The translations under genes were made by a program, and so were the position numbers. Positions 51,801 through 57,530 of a stretch of DNA of 64,000 nt are shown one piece after another. The DNA lies in assembly GCA_025618425.1 (NCBI GenBank), contig CM046838.1, forward strand, positions 21,608,211 to 21,672,210. The letters are read 5' to 3'. Below the pieces are notes generated by a model, which saw only the letters and a list, made by a program, of their open reading frames with translations, did no database searches and was not told the DNA's origin. The stretch comes from Heliocidaris tuberculata. Its lineage: Eukaryota > Echinodermata > Echinoidea > Camarodonta > Echinometridae. Numbering within the stretch: the stretch's first letter is position 1; every line of letters begins with the position of its first letter.

Positions 51801-51817
51801 AAGACTCAACAGTGTAG
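11369..51817 (+). CDS. ptch1: Patched, Hedgehog receptor (3' part of gene, exons 3-23, spliced)
   Basis: Patched is the twelve-pass membrane receptor that binds Hedgehog ligands and, when unliganded, represses Smoothened by moving sterols. Twenty-two exons join in one frame: 3918 nt after a 2-nt split codon, that is 1305 residues and a TAG stop. Patched-specific segments are [12 protein letters not shown] (exon 5), [11 protein letters not shown] (exon 7), the GVGVDD motif of TM4 (exon 11, Asp387-Asp388 counted from the first full codon), GIGVEF of TM10 (exon 19, Glu977) and [16 protein letters not shown] in exon 20. The sterol-sensing domain spans exons 9-13 (about residues 313-487), the middle cytoplasmic loop is exon 14, the second extracellular loop exons 15-18 and the C-tail exons 21-23. 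The extracellular loops carry several N-glycosylation sequons. Dispatched and NPC1 share the fold but not these loop signatures or this exon pattern. The start codon and exons 1-2 are missing from the window. Patched is normally a direct GLI target, and two GLI consensus sites lie in intron 11. Confidence 0.97.
11559..14617 (+). other. Intron 3
   Basis: 3.06 kb. It holds a GC-richer block (about 12060-12320) of unknown role and one copy of the GGGCCCTGTTTCAT element (13613-13761). No coding signal. Confidence 0.85.
13613..13761. mobile_element. Small MITE-like element, GGGCCCTGTTTCATAAA ends (copy 1)
   Basis: About 149 bp. The left end GGGCCCTGTTTCATAAACC and the right end AAGTTTTATAAAATGAGGGG are inverted relatives. 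Its interior (GCTACTG...GAGCAAATTTGTCATAGAAA) reappears in reverse orientation at 35959-36097. Confidence 0.6.
14618..14687 (+). CDS. ptch1: ptch exon 4 (residues 63-86)
   Basis: A 70-nt exon between TCTCTGCAG and GTAAGT. It completes a split Val codon and reads [18 protein letters not shown], with a conserved first-loop cysteine. Size and phases are those of vertebrate exon 4. Confidence 0.95.
14688..15199 (+). other. Intron 4
   Basis: 512 bp of AT-rich sequence with no distinct element seen; a short direct duplication of CACTGAATATGATG lies near 15130-15150. Confidence 0.85.
15200..15297 (+). CDS. ptch1: ptch exon 5 (residues 87-119)
   Basis: A 98-nt exon between TATTCACAG and GTGAGT. It encodes [20 protein letters not shown] and a following AKLLG, a hallmark of the Patched first loop. 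It is 6 nt longer than the vertebrate exon (two extra codons); phases are unchanged. Confidence 0.96.
15298..20321 (+). other. Intron 5
   Basis: 5.0 kb. It contains a (GT)n run at 15381-15400, a degenerate two-unit direct repeat (about 15484-15632), a C15 run at 15999-16013, a C10-A9 junction at 18203-18221, a GA-rich repeat at about 18687-18716 and a long AT-rich remainder. Open frames here are short and compositionally biased. Confidence 0.85.
15484..15632. repeat. Degenerate direct repeat, about 76-bp unit
   Basis: AGATTCCTGAGATAACAAGG (about 15490) and AGATTCCTGATATAACAAGG (about 15566) begin two similar units, ending in TATAGTGAGTTTCCACTGTA. Possibly a remnant of a DNA transposon end. 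Confidence 0.55.
20322..20436 (+). CDS. ptch1: ptch exon 6, first half (residues 119-157)
   Basis: A 115-nt exon between TGTCATTTCAG and GTAAGT. It reads [20 protein letters not shown] and then [18 protein letters not shown]. The NKT is a glycosylation sequon. It corresponds to the first part of vertebrate exon 6, ending at a phase-0 intron absent from vertebrate PTCH1 as I recall it. Confidence 0.95.
20437..20726 (+). other. Extra intron splitting the exon-6 equivalent
   Basis: 290 bp with GTAAGT and TTTTCTTTTCTTGCAG borders, phase 0. Vertebrate PTCH1, as I recall it, has no intron here. Confidence 0.85.
20727..20819 (+). CDS. ptch1: ptch exon 6, second half (residues 158-188)
   Basis: A 93-nt exon between TTTCTTGCAG and GTAAGT. 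It reads [20 protein letters not shown], then PDMAPNK, matching the Cys-rich part of the Patched first loop. With the previous exon it totals 208 nt, against 199 nt for the single vertebrate exon 6. Confidence 0.95.
20820..21183 (+). other. Intron 6
   Basis: 364 bp, AT-rich, with a strong T-rich acceptor tract. Nothing else recognised. Confidence 0.85.
21184..21305 (+). CDS. ptch1: ptch exon 7 (residues 189-229)
   Basis: A 122-nt exon between a T-rich TTCTTCAG and GTAAGT, the same length as human exon 7. It reads [20 protein letters not shown] followed by [14 protein letters not shown] is a potential glycosylation site. Confidence 0.96.
21306..22472 (+). other. Intron 7
   Basis: 1167 bp. 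It contains a near-perfect short hairpin at 22033-22090; otherwise AT-rich with no features. Confidence 0.85.
22033..22090. repeat. 23-bp-stem hairpin in intron 7
   Basis: Arms 22033-22055 and 22068-22090 pair at 22 of 23 positions around a 12-nt loop. The stem is shorter than a usual pre-miRNA, so a small foldback element is as likely as a small-RNA precursor. Confidence 0.8.
22473..22620 (+). CDS. ptch1: ptch exon 8 (residues 229-278)
   Basis: A 148-nt exon (same as human exon 8) between CCCTGTGCAG and GTGAGT. It encodes the [20 protein letters not shown] region, then [19 protein letters not shown], the conserved end of the first extracellular domain. Confidence 0.96.
22621..23028 (+). other. 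Intron 8
   Basis: 408 bp, AT-rich, canonical borders, nothing else seen. Confidence 0.85.
23029..23160 (+). CDS. ptch1: ptch exon 9 (residues 279-322, start of TM2)
   Basis: A 132-nt phase 0/0 exon, same length as in human. It has two closely spaced NST sequons, then the amphipathic [20 protein letters not shown] leading into TM2 and the sterol-sensing domain. Confidence 0.96.
23161..23619 (+). other. Intron 9
   Basis: 459 bp, AT-rich, canonical GTGAGT and TCTCGCAG borders, nothing else seen. Confidence 0.85.
23620..23778 (+). CDS. ptch1: ptch exon 10 (residues 323-375, TM2-TM3)
   Basis: A 159-nt exon between GTCTCGCAG and GTGAGT, one codon longer than human. It reads [20 protein letters not shown] and then the TM3 stretch [18 protein letters not shown], ending FNASTTQ. 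Core of the sterol-sensing domain. Confidence 0.97.
23779..26797 (+). other. Intron 10
   Basis: 3.0 kb. It holds G runs at 24452, 24618 and 25143, a purine-rich part (about 24780-25020) with an 84-bp near-duplication, a (CTA)n run near 26137 and a GTGTGGCTGTGTGG repeat at about 26217-26255. No coding signal. Confidence 0.85.
24805..24930. repeat. Purine-rich direct duplication, ~84-bp spacing
   Basis: GCAGAGAGAGTGATGGAGGA and CCAGAGAGAGTGATGGTGAA start two similar units in a purine-rich stretch. Confidence 0.55.
26798..26890 (+). CDS. ptch1: ptch exon 11 (residues 376-406, TM4 with GVGVDD)
   Basis: A 93-nt exon, two codons shorter than human. [20 protein letters not shown] carries the RND-family acidic motif of TM4; Asp387-Asp388 belong to the proposed cation-coupled relay. 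The rest of the exon is a variable cytoplasmic hinge. Confidence 0.97.
28292..28707. mobile_element. TTAA-flanked piggyBac-like MITE, copy 1
   Basis: A 408-bp element (28296-28703) flanked by TTAA. The left end is CTCTTTCAAGACA, the right end TGTCCTGAAAGGG. It shares the interior GACCACATTTTGTGGTTTGG and ACAATAATATTTTTC (inverted) words with three other copies. TTAA target sites with CCC/GGG ends are typical of the piggyBac superfamily; no transposase is encoded. Confidence 0.8.
29423..29885. mobile_element. TIR-like element rich in CTTGTAGTTT
   Basis: The left end AGTTACATTCACATG and the right end, reversed (AGCTACGTTCATACGGGACT), are related, and the interior repeats ACTTGTAGTTT and AAACCACAAG in both orientations. 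Probably a non-autonomous DNA element; the exact ends are uncertain. It contains an exact GLI consensus at 29594-29602. Confidence 0.5.
29594..29602 (+). promoter_or_regulatory. Exact GLI consensus TGGGTGGTC
   Basis: A perfect 9-mer match to the GLI/Ci site (GACCACCCA on the other strand) in intron 11, inside a repetitive element. Function is not shown by sequence; a chance match is possible. Confidence 0.35.
32675..33065. repeat. Degenerate GGGTTTAT...TCTGG repeats
   Basis: Four similar starts (about 32675, 32796, 32879, 33033) of the type GGGTTTATCACATATCTGG, three followed by GACAGGTTGAAGTAGG-like sequence. Spacing is irregular (about 80-155 bp), so this is an old, decayed array. Confidence 0.5.
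33644..33721. repeat. Hairpin element H2
   Basis: Same family as H1: GAGAGCCAGAAGGGCATTAA and a right arm reading CCTTCCGGCTCTCTGTAAAC. A partial second copy (CAGCCAGAAGGGTGTTAACT) follows at about 33735-33770. Confidence 0.8.
34301..34706. mobile_element. TTAA-flanked piggyBac-like MITE, copy 2 (reverse orientation)
   Basis: A 398-bp element (34305-34702) with TTAA on both sides and ends CCCTTTCAGGACA and TGTCTTGAAAGGG. It is in the opposite orientation to the other three. A 61-codon antisense frame here recurs almost identically in copy 4 because the two copies are close in sequence, not because it is a gene. Confidence 0.88.
35959..36097. mobile_element. Small MITE-like element, GGGCCCTGTTTCATAAA ends (copy 2)
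   Basis: About 139 bp, left end GGGCCCTGTTTCATAAAAC and right end AAGTTTTATGAAATGGGGGT. Its interior is the reverse of the copy at 13613-13761, supporting a mobile family. Confidence 0.65.
36758..36803. repeat. (GA)n microsatellite
   Basis: An uninterrupted GA run. A CT run lies on the other side of the GLI/Su(H) block at about 36946-36962. Confidence 0.95.
36825..36935. promoter_or_regulatory. Candidate enhancer block: GLI site plus Su(H)-type site
   Basis: A GC-richer, non-repetitive block between a GA and a CT microsatellite. It has an exact GLI consensus (TGGGTGGTC, 36888-36896) and, about 30 bp away, TTCCCACA (36850-36857), the complement of TGTGGGAA, which fits the CSL/Su(H) consensus YGTGRGAA. 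Patched genes are known direct GLI targets. Enhancer activity is inferred. Confidence 0.4.
38250..38329. repeat. Hairpin element H3
   Basis: A well-preserved copy: GGAGCCAGAAGGGCGTTAAC, a short spacer, then GTTAAATGCCCTTCTGGCTC and CAACAGACAAT. Confidence 0.85.
39054..39340. mobile_element. TIR element with TACTGTATA ends and CGCGAA interior
   Basis: The left TACTGTATACGCTATATATT and the right end, reversed (TACTGTATAAGCCATAAATT), are inverted relatives. The interior is dense in TTCGCGAA words. About 287 bp, no coding capacity. Confidence 0.65.
40013..40428. mobile_element. TTAA-flanked piggyBac-like MITE, copy 3
   Basis: A 408-bp element (40017-40424) between two TTAA sites, with matching inverted ends CCCTTTCAGGACA and TGTCCTGAAAGGG; about 0.5 kb upstream of exon 12. 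Confidence 0.9.
40612..40690. repeat. Hairpin element H4
   Basis: A well-preserved copy in intron 11: GTCTGTTTGGAGCTAGAAGG and an inverted right arm ending CTGGCTCCAAACAGATGAT. A half copy (CACCTTTCTGGCTGTCAGAA) lies directly upstream at about 40583. Confidence 0.85.
40915..41040 (+). CDS. ptch1: ptch exon 12 (residues 407-448, TM5)
   Basis: A 126-nt phase 0/0 exon identical in length to human exon 12. [20 protein letters not shown] and [18 protein letters not shown] form TM5 and the turn to TM6. It follows a 14-kb intron. Confidence 0.97.
41041..42203 (+). other. Intron 12
   Basis: 1163 bp, AT-rich; a short CT run lies near 41881-41898. No other element recognised. Confidence 0.85.
42204..42322 (+). 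CDS. ptch1: ptch exon 13 (residues 449-488, TM6)
   Basis: A 119-nt exon, same as human. [20 protein letters not shown] is TM6 and closes the sterol-sensing domain; the charged [16 protein letters not shown] starts the middle cytoplasmic loop. Confidence 0.97.
42480..42915 (+). CDS. ptch1: ptch exon 14 (residues 488-633, middle cytoplasmic loop)
   Basis: A 436-nt exon, 11 codons longer than human. It opens with RVIRVQPRP, then a Ser/Thr/Pro-rich variable loop, and ends in the conserved [20 protein letters not shown] leading to TM7. No PPxY WW-binding motif is present in the loop; the closest is LPSY at 42733-42744. Confidence 0.96.
43174..43486 (+). CDS. ptch1: ptch exon 15 (residues 634-738, TM7 and second loop start)
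   Basis: A 313-nt exon, one codon longer than human. The TM7 stretch [20 protein letters not shown] is followed by [18 protein letters not shown] and [18 protein letters not shown], all typical of the start of the second extracellular loop. Confidence 0.97.
43487..43974 (+). other. Intron 15
   Basis: 488 bp; carries hairpin H5 and otherwise AT-rich sequence. Confidence 0.85.
43592..43670. repeat. Hairpin element H5, in intron 15
   Basis: CCTCTGTTGAGAGGCAGATG and GGGCATTAACTC on the left, GAGTTAACACCCTTCTGGGT and CCAAACAGACGA on the right. It lies about 105 bp after exon 15. Confidence 0.8.
43975..44120 (+). CDS. ptch1: ptch exon 16 (residues 738-786)
   Basis: A 146-nt exon (one codon more than human) between ATCACCAG and GTAAGG. 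It reads [11 protein letters not shown], then [17 protein letters not shown], the second extracellular loop; NAT is a sequon. Confidence 0.96.
44121..44489 (+). other. Intron 16
   Basis: 369 bp, pyrimidine-rich in its first half; nothing else seen. Confidence 0.85.
44490..44664 (+). CDS. ptch1: ptch exon 17 (residues 787-845)
   Basis: A 175-nt exon, three codons shorter than human. [20 protein letters not shown] and [20 protein letters not shown] match the Patched second loop. Confidence 0.95.
44925..45205 (+). CDS. ptch1: ptch exon 18 (residues 845-938, TM8 and start of TM9)
   Basis: A 281-nt exon, exactly the human length. It has three sequons (NYT, NTT, NIS), then [20 protein letters not shown]8, and NPWASLIL at the start of TM9. 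Confidence 0.97.
45348..46414. mobile_element. TTAA-flanked 1.07-kb element with ~49-bp TIRs, fills intron 18
   Basis: TTAA sites at 45348-45351 and 46411-46414 border inverted ends AGGGGAATTAACCTCAAAAT and (right end reversed) AGGAGAATTAACCCCAGAAT. The match continues for about 49 bp through ATAAATGTGCTTATATTC-like sequence. Inside are three exact or near-exact 90-bp tandem units and a segment related to the foldback at 62377-62665. It makes up about 80% of intron 18. No transposase frame. Confidence 0.8.
45490..45759. repeat. Three tandem 90-bp units
   Basis: CCATTTTCCTGATGTGTTAC starts at 45491, 45581 and 45671, and the units are nearly identical. Because 90 is a multiple of three, antisense frames stay open and repeat a 30-residue block; this is not evidence of a gene. 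Confidence 0.95.
46538..46675 (+). CDS. ptch1: ptch exon 19 (residues 939-984, TM9-TM10)
   Basis: A 138-nt exon as in human. [20 protein letters not shown] and [14 protein letters not shown] carry the TM10 glutamate (residue 977), the partner of the TM4 acidic pair. Confidence 0.97.
46676..47053 (+). other. Intron 19
   Basis: 378 bp, AT-rich, nothing recognised beyond the splice sites. Confidence 0.85.
47054..47196 (+). CDS. ptch1: ptch exon 20 (residues 985-1032, TM11)
   Basis: A 143-nt exon as in human, between CACCCAACAG and GTAAGA. It reads [20 protein letters not shown], then [20 protein letters not shown], strongly conserved in Patched. Confidence 0.97.
47197..50302 (+). other. Intron 20
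   Basis: 3.1 kb. It contains a pyrimidine-rich part (about 48480-48690), a C13 run at 49746 and MITE copy 4 just before exon 21. No coding signal. Confidence 0.85.
49836..50271. mobile_element. TTAA-flanked piggyBac-like MITE, copy 4 (intron 20)
   Basis: A 427-bp element (49840-50266) ending 36 bp before exon 21. It is longer than the others because AAAAAGGAGAATAAGATTT is present twice in tandem. The right flank has one extra T before TTAA. Confidence 0.85.
50303..50402 (+). CDS. ptch1: ptch exon 21 (residues 1032-1065, TM12)
   Basis: A 100-nt exon as in human, after a TTTTTTGCAG acceptor. [20 protein letters not shown] is TM12; [14 protein letters not shown] starts the cytoplasmic tail. 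Confidence 0.97.
50403..50819 (+). other. Intron 21
   Basis: 417 bp, nothing recognised beyond the splice sites. Confidence 0.85.
50820..51056 (+). CDS. ptch1: ptch exon 22 (residues 1066-1144, cytoplasmic tail)
   Basis: A 237-nt phase 0/0 exon after TATTTATAG, ending at GTAAGT. It encodes a Pro-rich segment ([18 protein letters not shown]) and an acidic stretch ending HHPHLVNE. No PPxY is seen. It is six codons shorter than human exon 22. Confidence 0.93.
51332..51817 (+). CDS. ptch1: ptch exon 23 (residues 1145-1305 and TAG stop)
   Basis: The frame is set by the phase-0 junction and confirmed by [16 protein letters not shown] (codons around 51567-51614) and the acidic [12 protein letters not shown] near the end, both resembling the vertebrate C-tail. 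The N-terminal part contains an unusual His-rich tract (51413-51496, 14 His in 28 residues) and a short Ser/Asn run. The stop is at 51815-51817. A second + frame is also open across much of this exon and would give a Pro/Ser-rich sequence, but it does not join exon 22. Confidence 0.92.
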   Translation, partial: TIHRTRGHSNSPQTQRTRPHRTSSKYPHRPHHQHRQPHPHHQYPHHHHQHPHFAHQTFPFSNNNSSSSSSSPTDSPHLGRHVTTVTATARVSIVHGAACTVLADDPRYQKRRRWGEDAVVRETKEGDVKLECIEAEDDEERTKKKMEEEDAGSDRHQDSTV

Positions 51818-51822
51818 CATGG

Positions 51823-52103
51823 GTGAGTTCTCATTTATTAAAATGTTCAGTACATTATGTTACTACTGCCTCAATGAATCAGTCCATCATTGTAGATTTT
51901 CATAAGCAACAAATAAATGCAGTCAAAACAAGGTTTTAGTGGAACAACAGCTCTAAGTACTTTCAAAATACCTAGTACATGTAGGTTTTACGAGTAGTCT
52001 TTAAACTGCTTTATGTAGTAAAATATTATTACAAGTTGGATGATCAGCCAAAAATTCACAAATTTATATTAAAGTTGTGTTTTCTTTTGACTTTCCACTA
52101 CAG
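51823..52103 (+). other. Probable intron in the 3' UTR
   Basis: A GTGAGT donor lies five bases after the stop codon and a pyrimidine-rich CTTTCCACTACAG acceptor ends at 52103. As I recall, vertebrate PTCH1 also has a last exon that is only 3' UTR, so the arrangement is plausible. No RNA evidence is available. Confidence 0.6.
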
Positions 52104-53518
52104 ACTTGGAGCAACATAAACTCTCTCAAGCCCATTGTTGCAAAAGAATGCAATTGATTCAAGCAGCTGTCTTCCTTGTTTCTGGTTGGTGGATGGATGC
52201 CACGTCCCTGCCACACCCATCTCCCGCCCTCTCTATCCTCTTTGAACACCTGGTGGTGGGTTTTATGGACTTGACTATCAAGAAAAAACATTTGTAACTA
52301 ACTCTCCTAATACATCTTTTGAATGAATGGAGAGGAAGAAAGAACTTAAAAGACATGTACTTGTGGTGCTAACCTTTTCTCACAAAGGATCGAAACGTAC
52401 GACTAAAAATGTATTGTAATTAAAGATATAAACAAAGGCCTGTATAGAGTTATCTATTATTTATTTATATATGGTAATGGAGAGTTAACAGAACAAAGCG
52501 GATCAGTTGTATGATTCGACTAGCTTTTGTATTCATTGTTACGCTCATCATTTTCTTGTCTTATTTTATGTGTATAAAAGATGATTTATGCGGAAAAAAA
52601 CCTGTACAGACGTTCATACCTAAGATATTTTTTGTGTTCTTATACAGTCTTTGTATACAGTGCCAGTATTGTACATTAATGAAGTGATAAATAACGAACC
52701 ATGTACCTCGGTAAATATTTTATATAATGTGATTATTTTATGTATAATGATACGTTGTATTTATGTTTTTATGTACAGAAGTATGCAGAACAGATTATTT
52801 TAACCATGTGTACGATTTTTGCCTTGCTGAACTGTACAAATATGTTGGACATTTCATTATCAACGGGGAGACAAAATTGACTGATTTTGTTATTTTTGTA
52901 GAACATTTTTTTGCATTGATTTCTCCTCTCATGTAGAGAGGCCTTGTAAATATCATTGTTATATTCATGTGCCAAATATTTTCTCGTATGTCATAAAGTG
53001 ATAACTATTATACATGTATATTGAAACAGTAATTATGAATGTCTCATGTGGGCAAGTTACAAGCCCACCATTTTTTAATAACTCAAGGTCAGAGCAGATT
53101 TTACATTTATGGGAAAGGAGAGGTAAATAATGAGTGGCAGGACCAATTTCTAAGTTCTGATTTACTTCTAAAATCATAGTTTGCAAATTATGAGATGTGC
53201 AGCTATATTTTATAAATTTTTAAGACAATATATTTTTCTGCCTAACTTTTAAAGTCAAGTTTCTACATTTCTAGTAATATCTTTTCTGATATATTTTTTT
53301 TAATTTCTGCAAACATTCAAAATAAAACAATTCAGTTTCCAGGATCGAAGTTACTCAATTTTTGTTTATTTGATAAAAATCTTTAAATTATTTTTGTTTC
53401 GAACTGACATTATTAAGTTACATGTGACAACATGTATCATCTTTTCAGGCAAGATATATATTTATTGACTTTTGTTTTTGATATATGCATTCACATATGT
53501 ATTATTGGGAGAGATAGA

Positions 53519-53550
<32 letters not shown>

Positions 53551-54063
53551 GGGGTGTGACGAAAGAGAGATTGAATATGTGTGCAAATTACATGGAAAAT
53601 GTCTTCTGAATTCTCTTGTATTACAGTATGGGTCCTAGAACTTCTTTGTACATGAGCAAATCTGCCTTTAATTTGATAAGTGGCCATGATGTGGTATTCT
53701 ATTATATTAGTGTACACCTTAGTTTGTGCCAAAGCCTCAGGAAATTATGTCAATTTGCTTTTCTTTATTTGTTAAAGTTACTATTCTACATATGTTTGAA
53801 TTCTTAGCAGCTGCTATCTTATTGATAGTATGCTTTTGTGTATCTCTTATAAAGCTGACAGGGAATTCTCAATGGGCTAAATTAATTAGCTTTGCATATG
53901 GCAACTCTGATATTTTTATACTGCTATTTTGTTGTAACCAGAAGTTTTGTACATCTGGAAATAAAAGTAAAGTGACAGGGATGTTGTCAAAATGATATAA
54001 TTACAAAATTTATATGTGGAAACAGTTTTAAATACACTACCGATTTCATAATTTTGAAATAAA
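52104..54063 (+). other. ptch1: Likely ptch 3' UTR exon
   Basis: AT-rich sequence without a convincing reading frame, following the predicted UTR acceptor. Candidate AATAAA signals are at 53321-53326, 53960-53965 and 54058-54063, so the true end is undecided. A Pumilio-type TGTAAATA is near 52945. A TG microsatellite is at about 53519-53540. Confidence 0.55.
53321..53326 (+). terminator. Candidate poly(A) signal AATAAA
   Basis: First clear AATAAA about 1.2 kb into the terminal exon, followed by T-rich sequence. Two further AATAAA motifs lie 0.6-0.75 kb downstream and could serve instead. Confidence 0.4.
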
Positions 54064-55080
54064 TCTTTTTGCACAAATTTTTGTTCTTTCTCATGCATTT
54101 AGTATATACATGTACATCAAACATTTTATGAGCCAAAACCATGAAATGTGGAATTCTGCCCTAGCTTTTGAGATGTGAGAGAAACAAAATTTCTTGCTAC
54201 GGATGAGACAGCCCTCCTATACAAGTTCAAGTGTAACATTTTAATAAGGTTATATTAAGGTTATATTTAAGCAATAAAATATTTGGAATAATAGTCGATT
54301 ATGCATTTATAAAGTATAGCTACTGAAGAAAACCTAATGCCAAATAGAGTGCCTTTCAAGTGCAGCTCAGAAAAATAAAACTCAATTTTCTCGTGTCATT
54401 TTCAAATAATCGTGTCCTGTTTGTATTCATACTTTGCCAAATACCATGAATGTGTGTTTTCTGTTTGACCACCTTTAAAAGACTTGACATCATGCTCCAA
54501 ATTTCAAAAGGTGCCTTGATAAGATTTTTTTTTTTTTTTGGGGGGGGGGGGGGGGGCTAGAATTGAAGGCAAAAGACTTATGGGTGACATCTTTTGCAAT
54601 ACGGCGGTTTTCTAAATGGCTGTATTTCAAGGTAATTGCCAAAATGTATTTAAATCCTATTTGATATTTAGCAGAATTTAATTTGTATGTGTCTCAAGTC
54701 AAGACCAACTCCACAAGTAATTTGTGCTACAGTTTGAATGATTTTGATCATTCAAAAGACAGTCATATCATAGAGTTTATGATCTGCATCTAAATGTTGT
54801 GTCCTCAGTAGAGATGAATTAATTTTCTTAACAGTATTCAAAATTGCAGGGCAATTATTTGTCTTGTCAATATTCAACTACAGGTATATAATACACTGCC
54901 AAATGATTTTTATGTTCTTAAACATGTCATATGTTTGACATCATTTATGGAAGTACATATATGTAAAATGATATGTATAGATTATCTTGAGTGCGAGATA
55001 TAGTCTTTGATTGATCCAGGTAGTATTCCAAGTCATTTATTATCCTATTTACTTTTCTATTTTGCCATTGTTATAATTTA

Positions 55081-55289
55081 CTATAAAACCAGAAACTTAG
55101 GCACGCATTTAATGTTCGTGAATTTCGTGAGTGGTTTAGACTCGCCAAAGTTTCATGCCACAAAATTATCAAATTACAAACGACACAACACTGAAATTTT
55201 GTAATTAGCGAAAGTTTCTTGCTGTGAAAATGGCTGTCATTTATAGAAATCGCGAAAGTTTCATGTTGCGAACATTTCTGGTTTTACAG
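55081..55289. mobile_element. Short TIR element, CTATAAAACCAGAAA ends
   Basis: CTATAAAACCAGAAA at the left and TTTCTGGTTTTACAG at the right are inverted matches with one mismatch; the interior has TTCGTGAATTTCG and GAAAGTTTC words. About 209 bp. Confidence 0.6.
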
Positions 55290-55517
55290 CATCCTTTATA
55301 AGGTAGCTTCAACCATTTGCAACCTCCAAATTATAATGAAGTAAAAAGATGTGAGATACAAGTAAAGTTATTTTTCAATCATTTTGAGAAAAACCTGTGA
55401 AATGGGGATGAAACACCTTCCTCCAATCAAAAAGTGTAGATGAGTTCTAGACCCTGTCTTATAAAGACTTGCGCTTGATTTTGATCAATTGCATTTTTTT
55501 GATAAGACAGGGCCTTG

Positions 55518-55730
55518 ATCTCATAATTCTAGAATTAATAATAATGTACCCTCAAATTTTTGTGTGTAGAATTGTAGCACACATTTACTCTACCAAATTT
55601 GGGGGGTGATGAAAAATGTATCTCGTAATTCTGGAATTAATACATGTACCCTCAAATTTGTGTGAAGAAGTACATCCCTCATTTACTCTATCACCAAATT
55701 TGGGGAGTTGGAAAAAAAATTAACCTCAAA
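55518..55730. repeat. Two-unit direct repeat, ~102-bp period
   Basis: ATCTCATAATTCTAGAATTA and ATCTCGTAATTCTGGAATTA start two similar units, each continuing through TGTACCCTCAAATTT and TACTCTA. Confidence 0.75.
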
Positions 55731-56325
55731 TATCTCACTTGCATTCTCTGAGAAATGTTGGTCTGTCATTGATATTTTACCTCTTTATGGTTTTATTTTC
55801 ATTCAAGAATAGTTGCCATTATTATTTGTTGTATCACATGATATTAATATTATTACAAGTCAGGTGTCGTATTATGCTATTTAGAAATGTGAGAAAAAGT
55901 ATTCCACATTTTATTTTAGTTATTACAAAAGAAAAAAGTATTCATCATGTCCAGTTTATTTTGTATGTAGAAACTGAATGCCTTTGTACATGTATTCAAA
56001 CATTGAAACCTGTCAGAAGTATTATGAATCAAATTTTATTGAGAATAAAATACATTGAAACTTTAAAAATACATCTTTGTTTCTACTTCCTATTTTTTCA
56101 AAGTCGCCGGGGTGTGAAAAGTAATGTACATGTATGTAATGACAGAGACACAGAGTTGATGAGAAGGGTTCTATTAATATCAAATGGACGTTGAGAAATA
56201 AATTTTAAAAGTTGATGGAAACAAGATTTTACAGACAGTGGTTTGGCGTCAGTTCAGCTATTGAGAGGACTCTGGCATCGAATGGGAAGTACCGGCAAGG
56301 TCTAATGAGTTGGATGAAGTGCGAA

Positions 56326-56917
56326 TTAAAGGGCAATCCAACCTTGGTAATAAGATGATTTGTGTGAAAGCAGAAAAATAAGAAAAACAGGATGGTGAAA
56401 GTTTGAAAGAAATTGGACAAGGACTAAGAAAGTTATGGATGTTTGAAAAATGAGATCATTACATCTATGCGAATCTCAAATTGGCAATTTGGTGAGTCAA
56501 TTGTGACATTTCTGTGGACAACTCTCCCATTTGTCGTGCACAAAAATATAATTAATTTGCGGTTTTCTTCGAGGCGCTTTTACCCTCGGGGCTTTACTCA
56601 AAATATATTGGAGATAGCATATTGTTATAGGTCTTCGTGAACAAAAACTACCTACTGCGTAATGCATTTTGAAAAAAAGTGACATTTTAGTCATTTTGTG
56701 TGTTAGAGTGAACGGGGGAGTTGTCCACAGCTACATCACAGTGACATTACCTATTCGGCCAATTTGAAATTCCCATATGCATAGTGATTACAACTTTCAA
56801 AAATCCATAACTTTCTTATTGCTTGTCCGATTTCGTTCAAACTTTCACCAATCTGCTTCTCTGATTTTTCCTCTTTCTTTCAAAGCAACTTGCTATAAAG
56901 GTTGGATTTCCCTTTAA
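56326..56917. mobile_element. TTAA-flanked element with long (>100 bp) inverted ends
   Basis: The left TTAAAGGGCAATCCAACCTT and the right end, reversed (TTAAAGGGAAATCCAACCTT), match at 19 of 20 positions. Imperfect pairing runs on for over 100 bp on each side. It shares TTAAAGGG termini with the element in intron 18. The interior has no gene. Confidence 0.8.
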
Positions 56918-57359
56918 AGCCAAAATTAAAAGAGGATGTTAGAAGTTGTTCAACACTGTCATATAGTTTTATGTTCTTTTCCCCTCTTCACCCTTATCTC
57001 TTTACTATTTTTTGTGTCATTCCGGAGGAGGGGGGGGGGGGGGGGGCTAACCAGGCAGTTTGGGATTGGGGGGGGGGCAAACATTCAAGGGGGCTCACCT
57101 TTCAAGGGCTCATGTCTTCTCACCCCTAAAAAAACACACACACGCTTTCCCACCCTCTCACAACAATACAGACGCACGTACACACGAATGTATGCCTGTA
57201 CTTTCCCACGATATGCGCGTATCGCGTTATTATCAAATTTTCCATTGATAATGGGGCGTGTGGAATGTTTAGTAAATTTAATTCCTGTATACTCTTCTTT
57301 TATTTGAATGGAATAACATTTGCGATGTGATTCAATTCAGGTTTTATTTTTGTTTATTA

Positions 57360-57530
57360 ATACTGATTTTTTTTTTTTTTTTATGAGGGGAGGGGGGCTT
57401 ATTTATTTATTTAATTTTTTTTTTTTTTTTTTTTTGGGGGGGGGGTGAAAATGCATTTCCCCCCCCCCCACTTTTTCGTTGGGGGGGGGGGCGACTGCCC
57501 CCCTGCCCCCCACTTCTGGCGCCTATGGGG
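57360..57530. repeat. Homopolymer-rich remnant (T, G and C runs)
   Basis: T21 then G10 (57415-57445), a short near-palindrome around ATGCAT, C11 (57459-57469) and G11 (57481-57491), followed by CTTCTGGCGCCTATGG. Probably a decayed repeat element; assembly of such runs is error-prone. Confidence 0.5.

Noticed and set aside
51484..51802. Several antisense open frames opposite exon 23
   Set aside because: They mirror the GC-rich coding exon and lack independent support.
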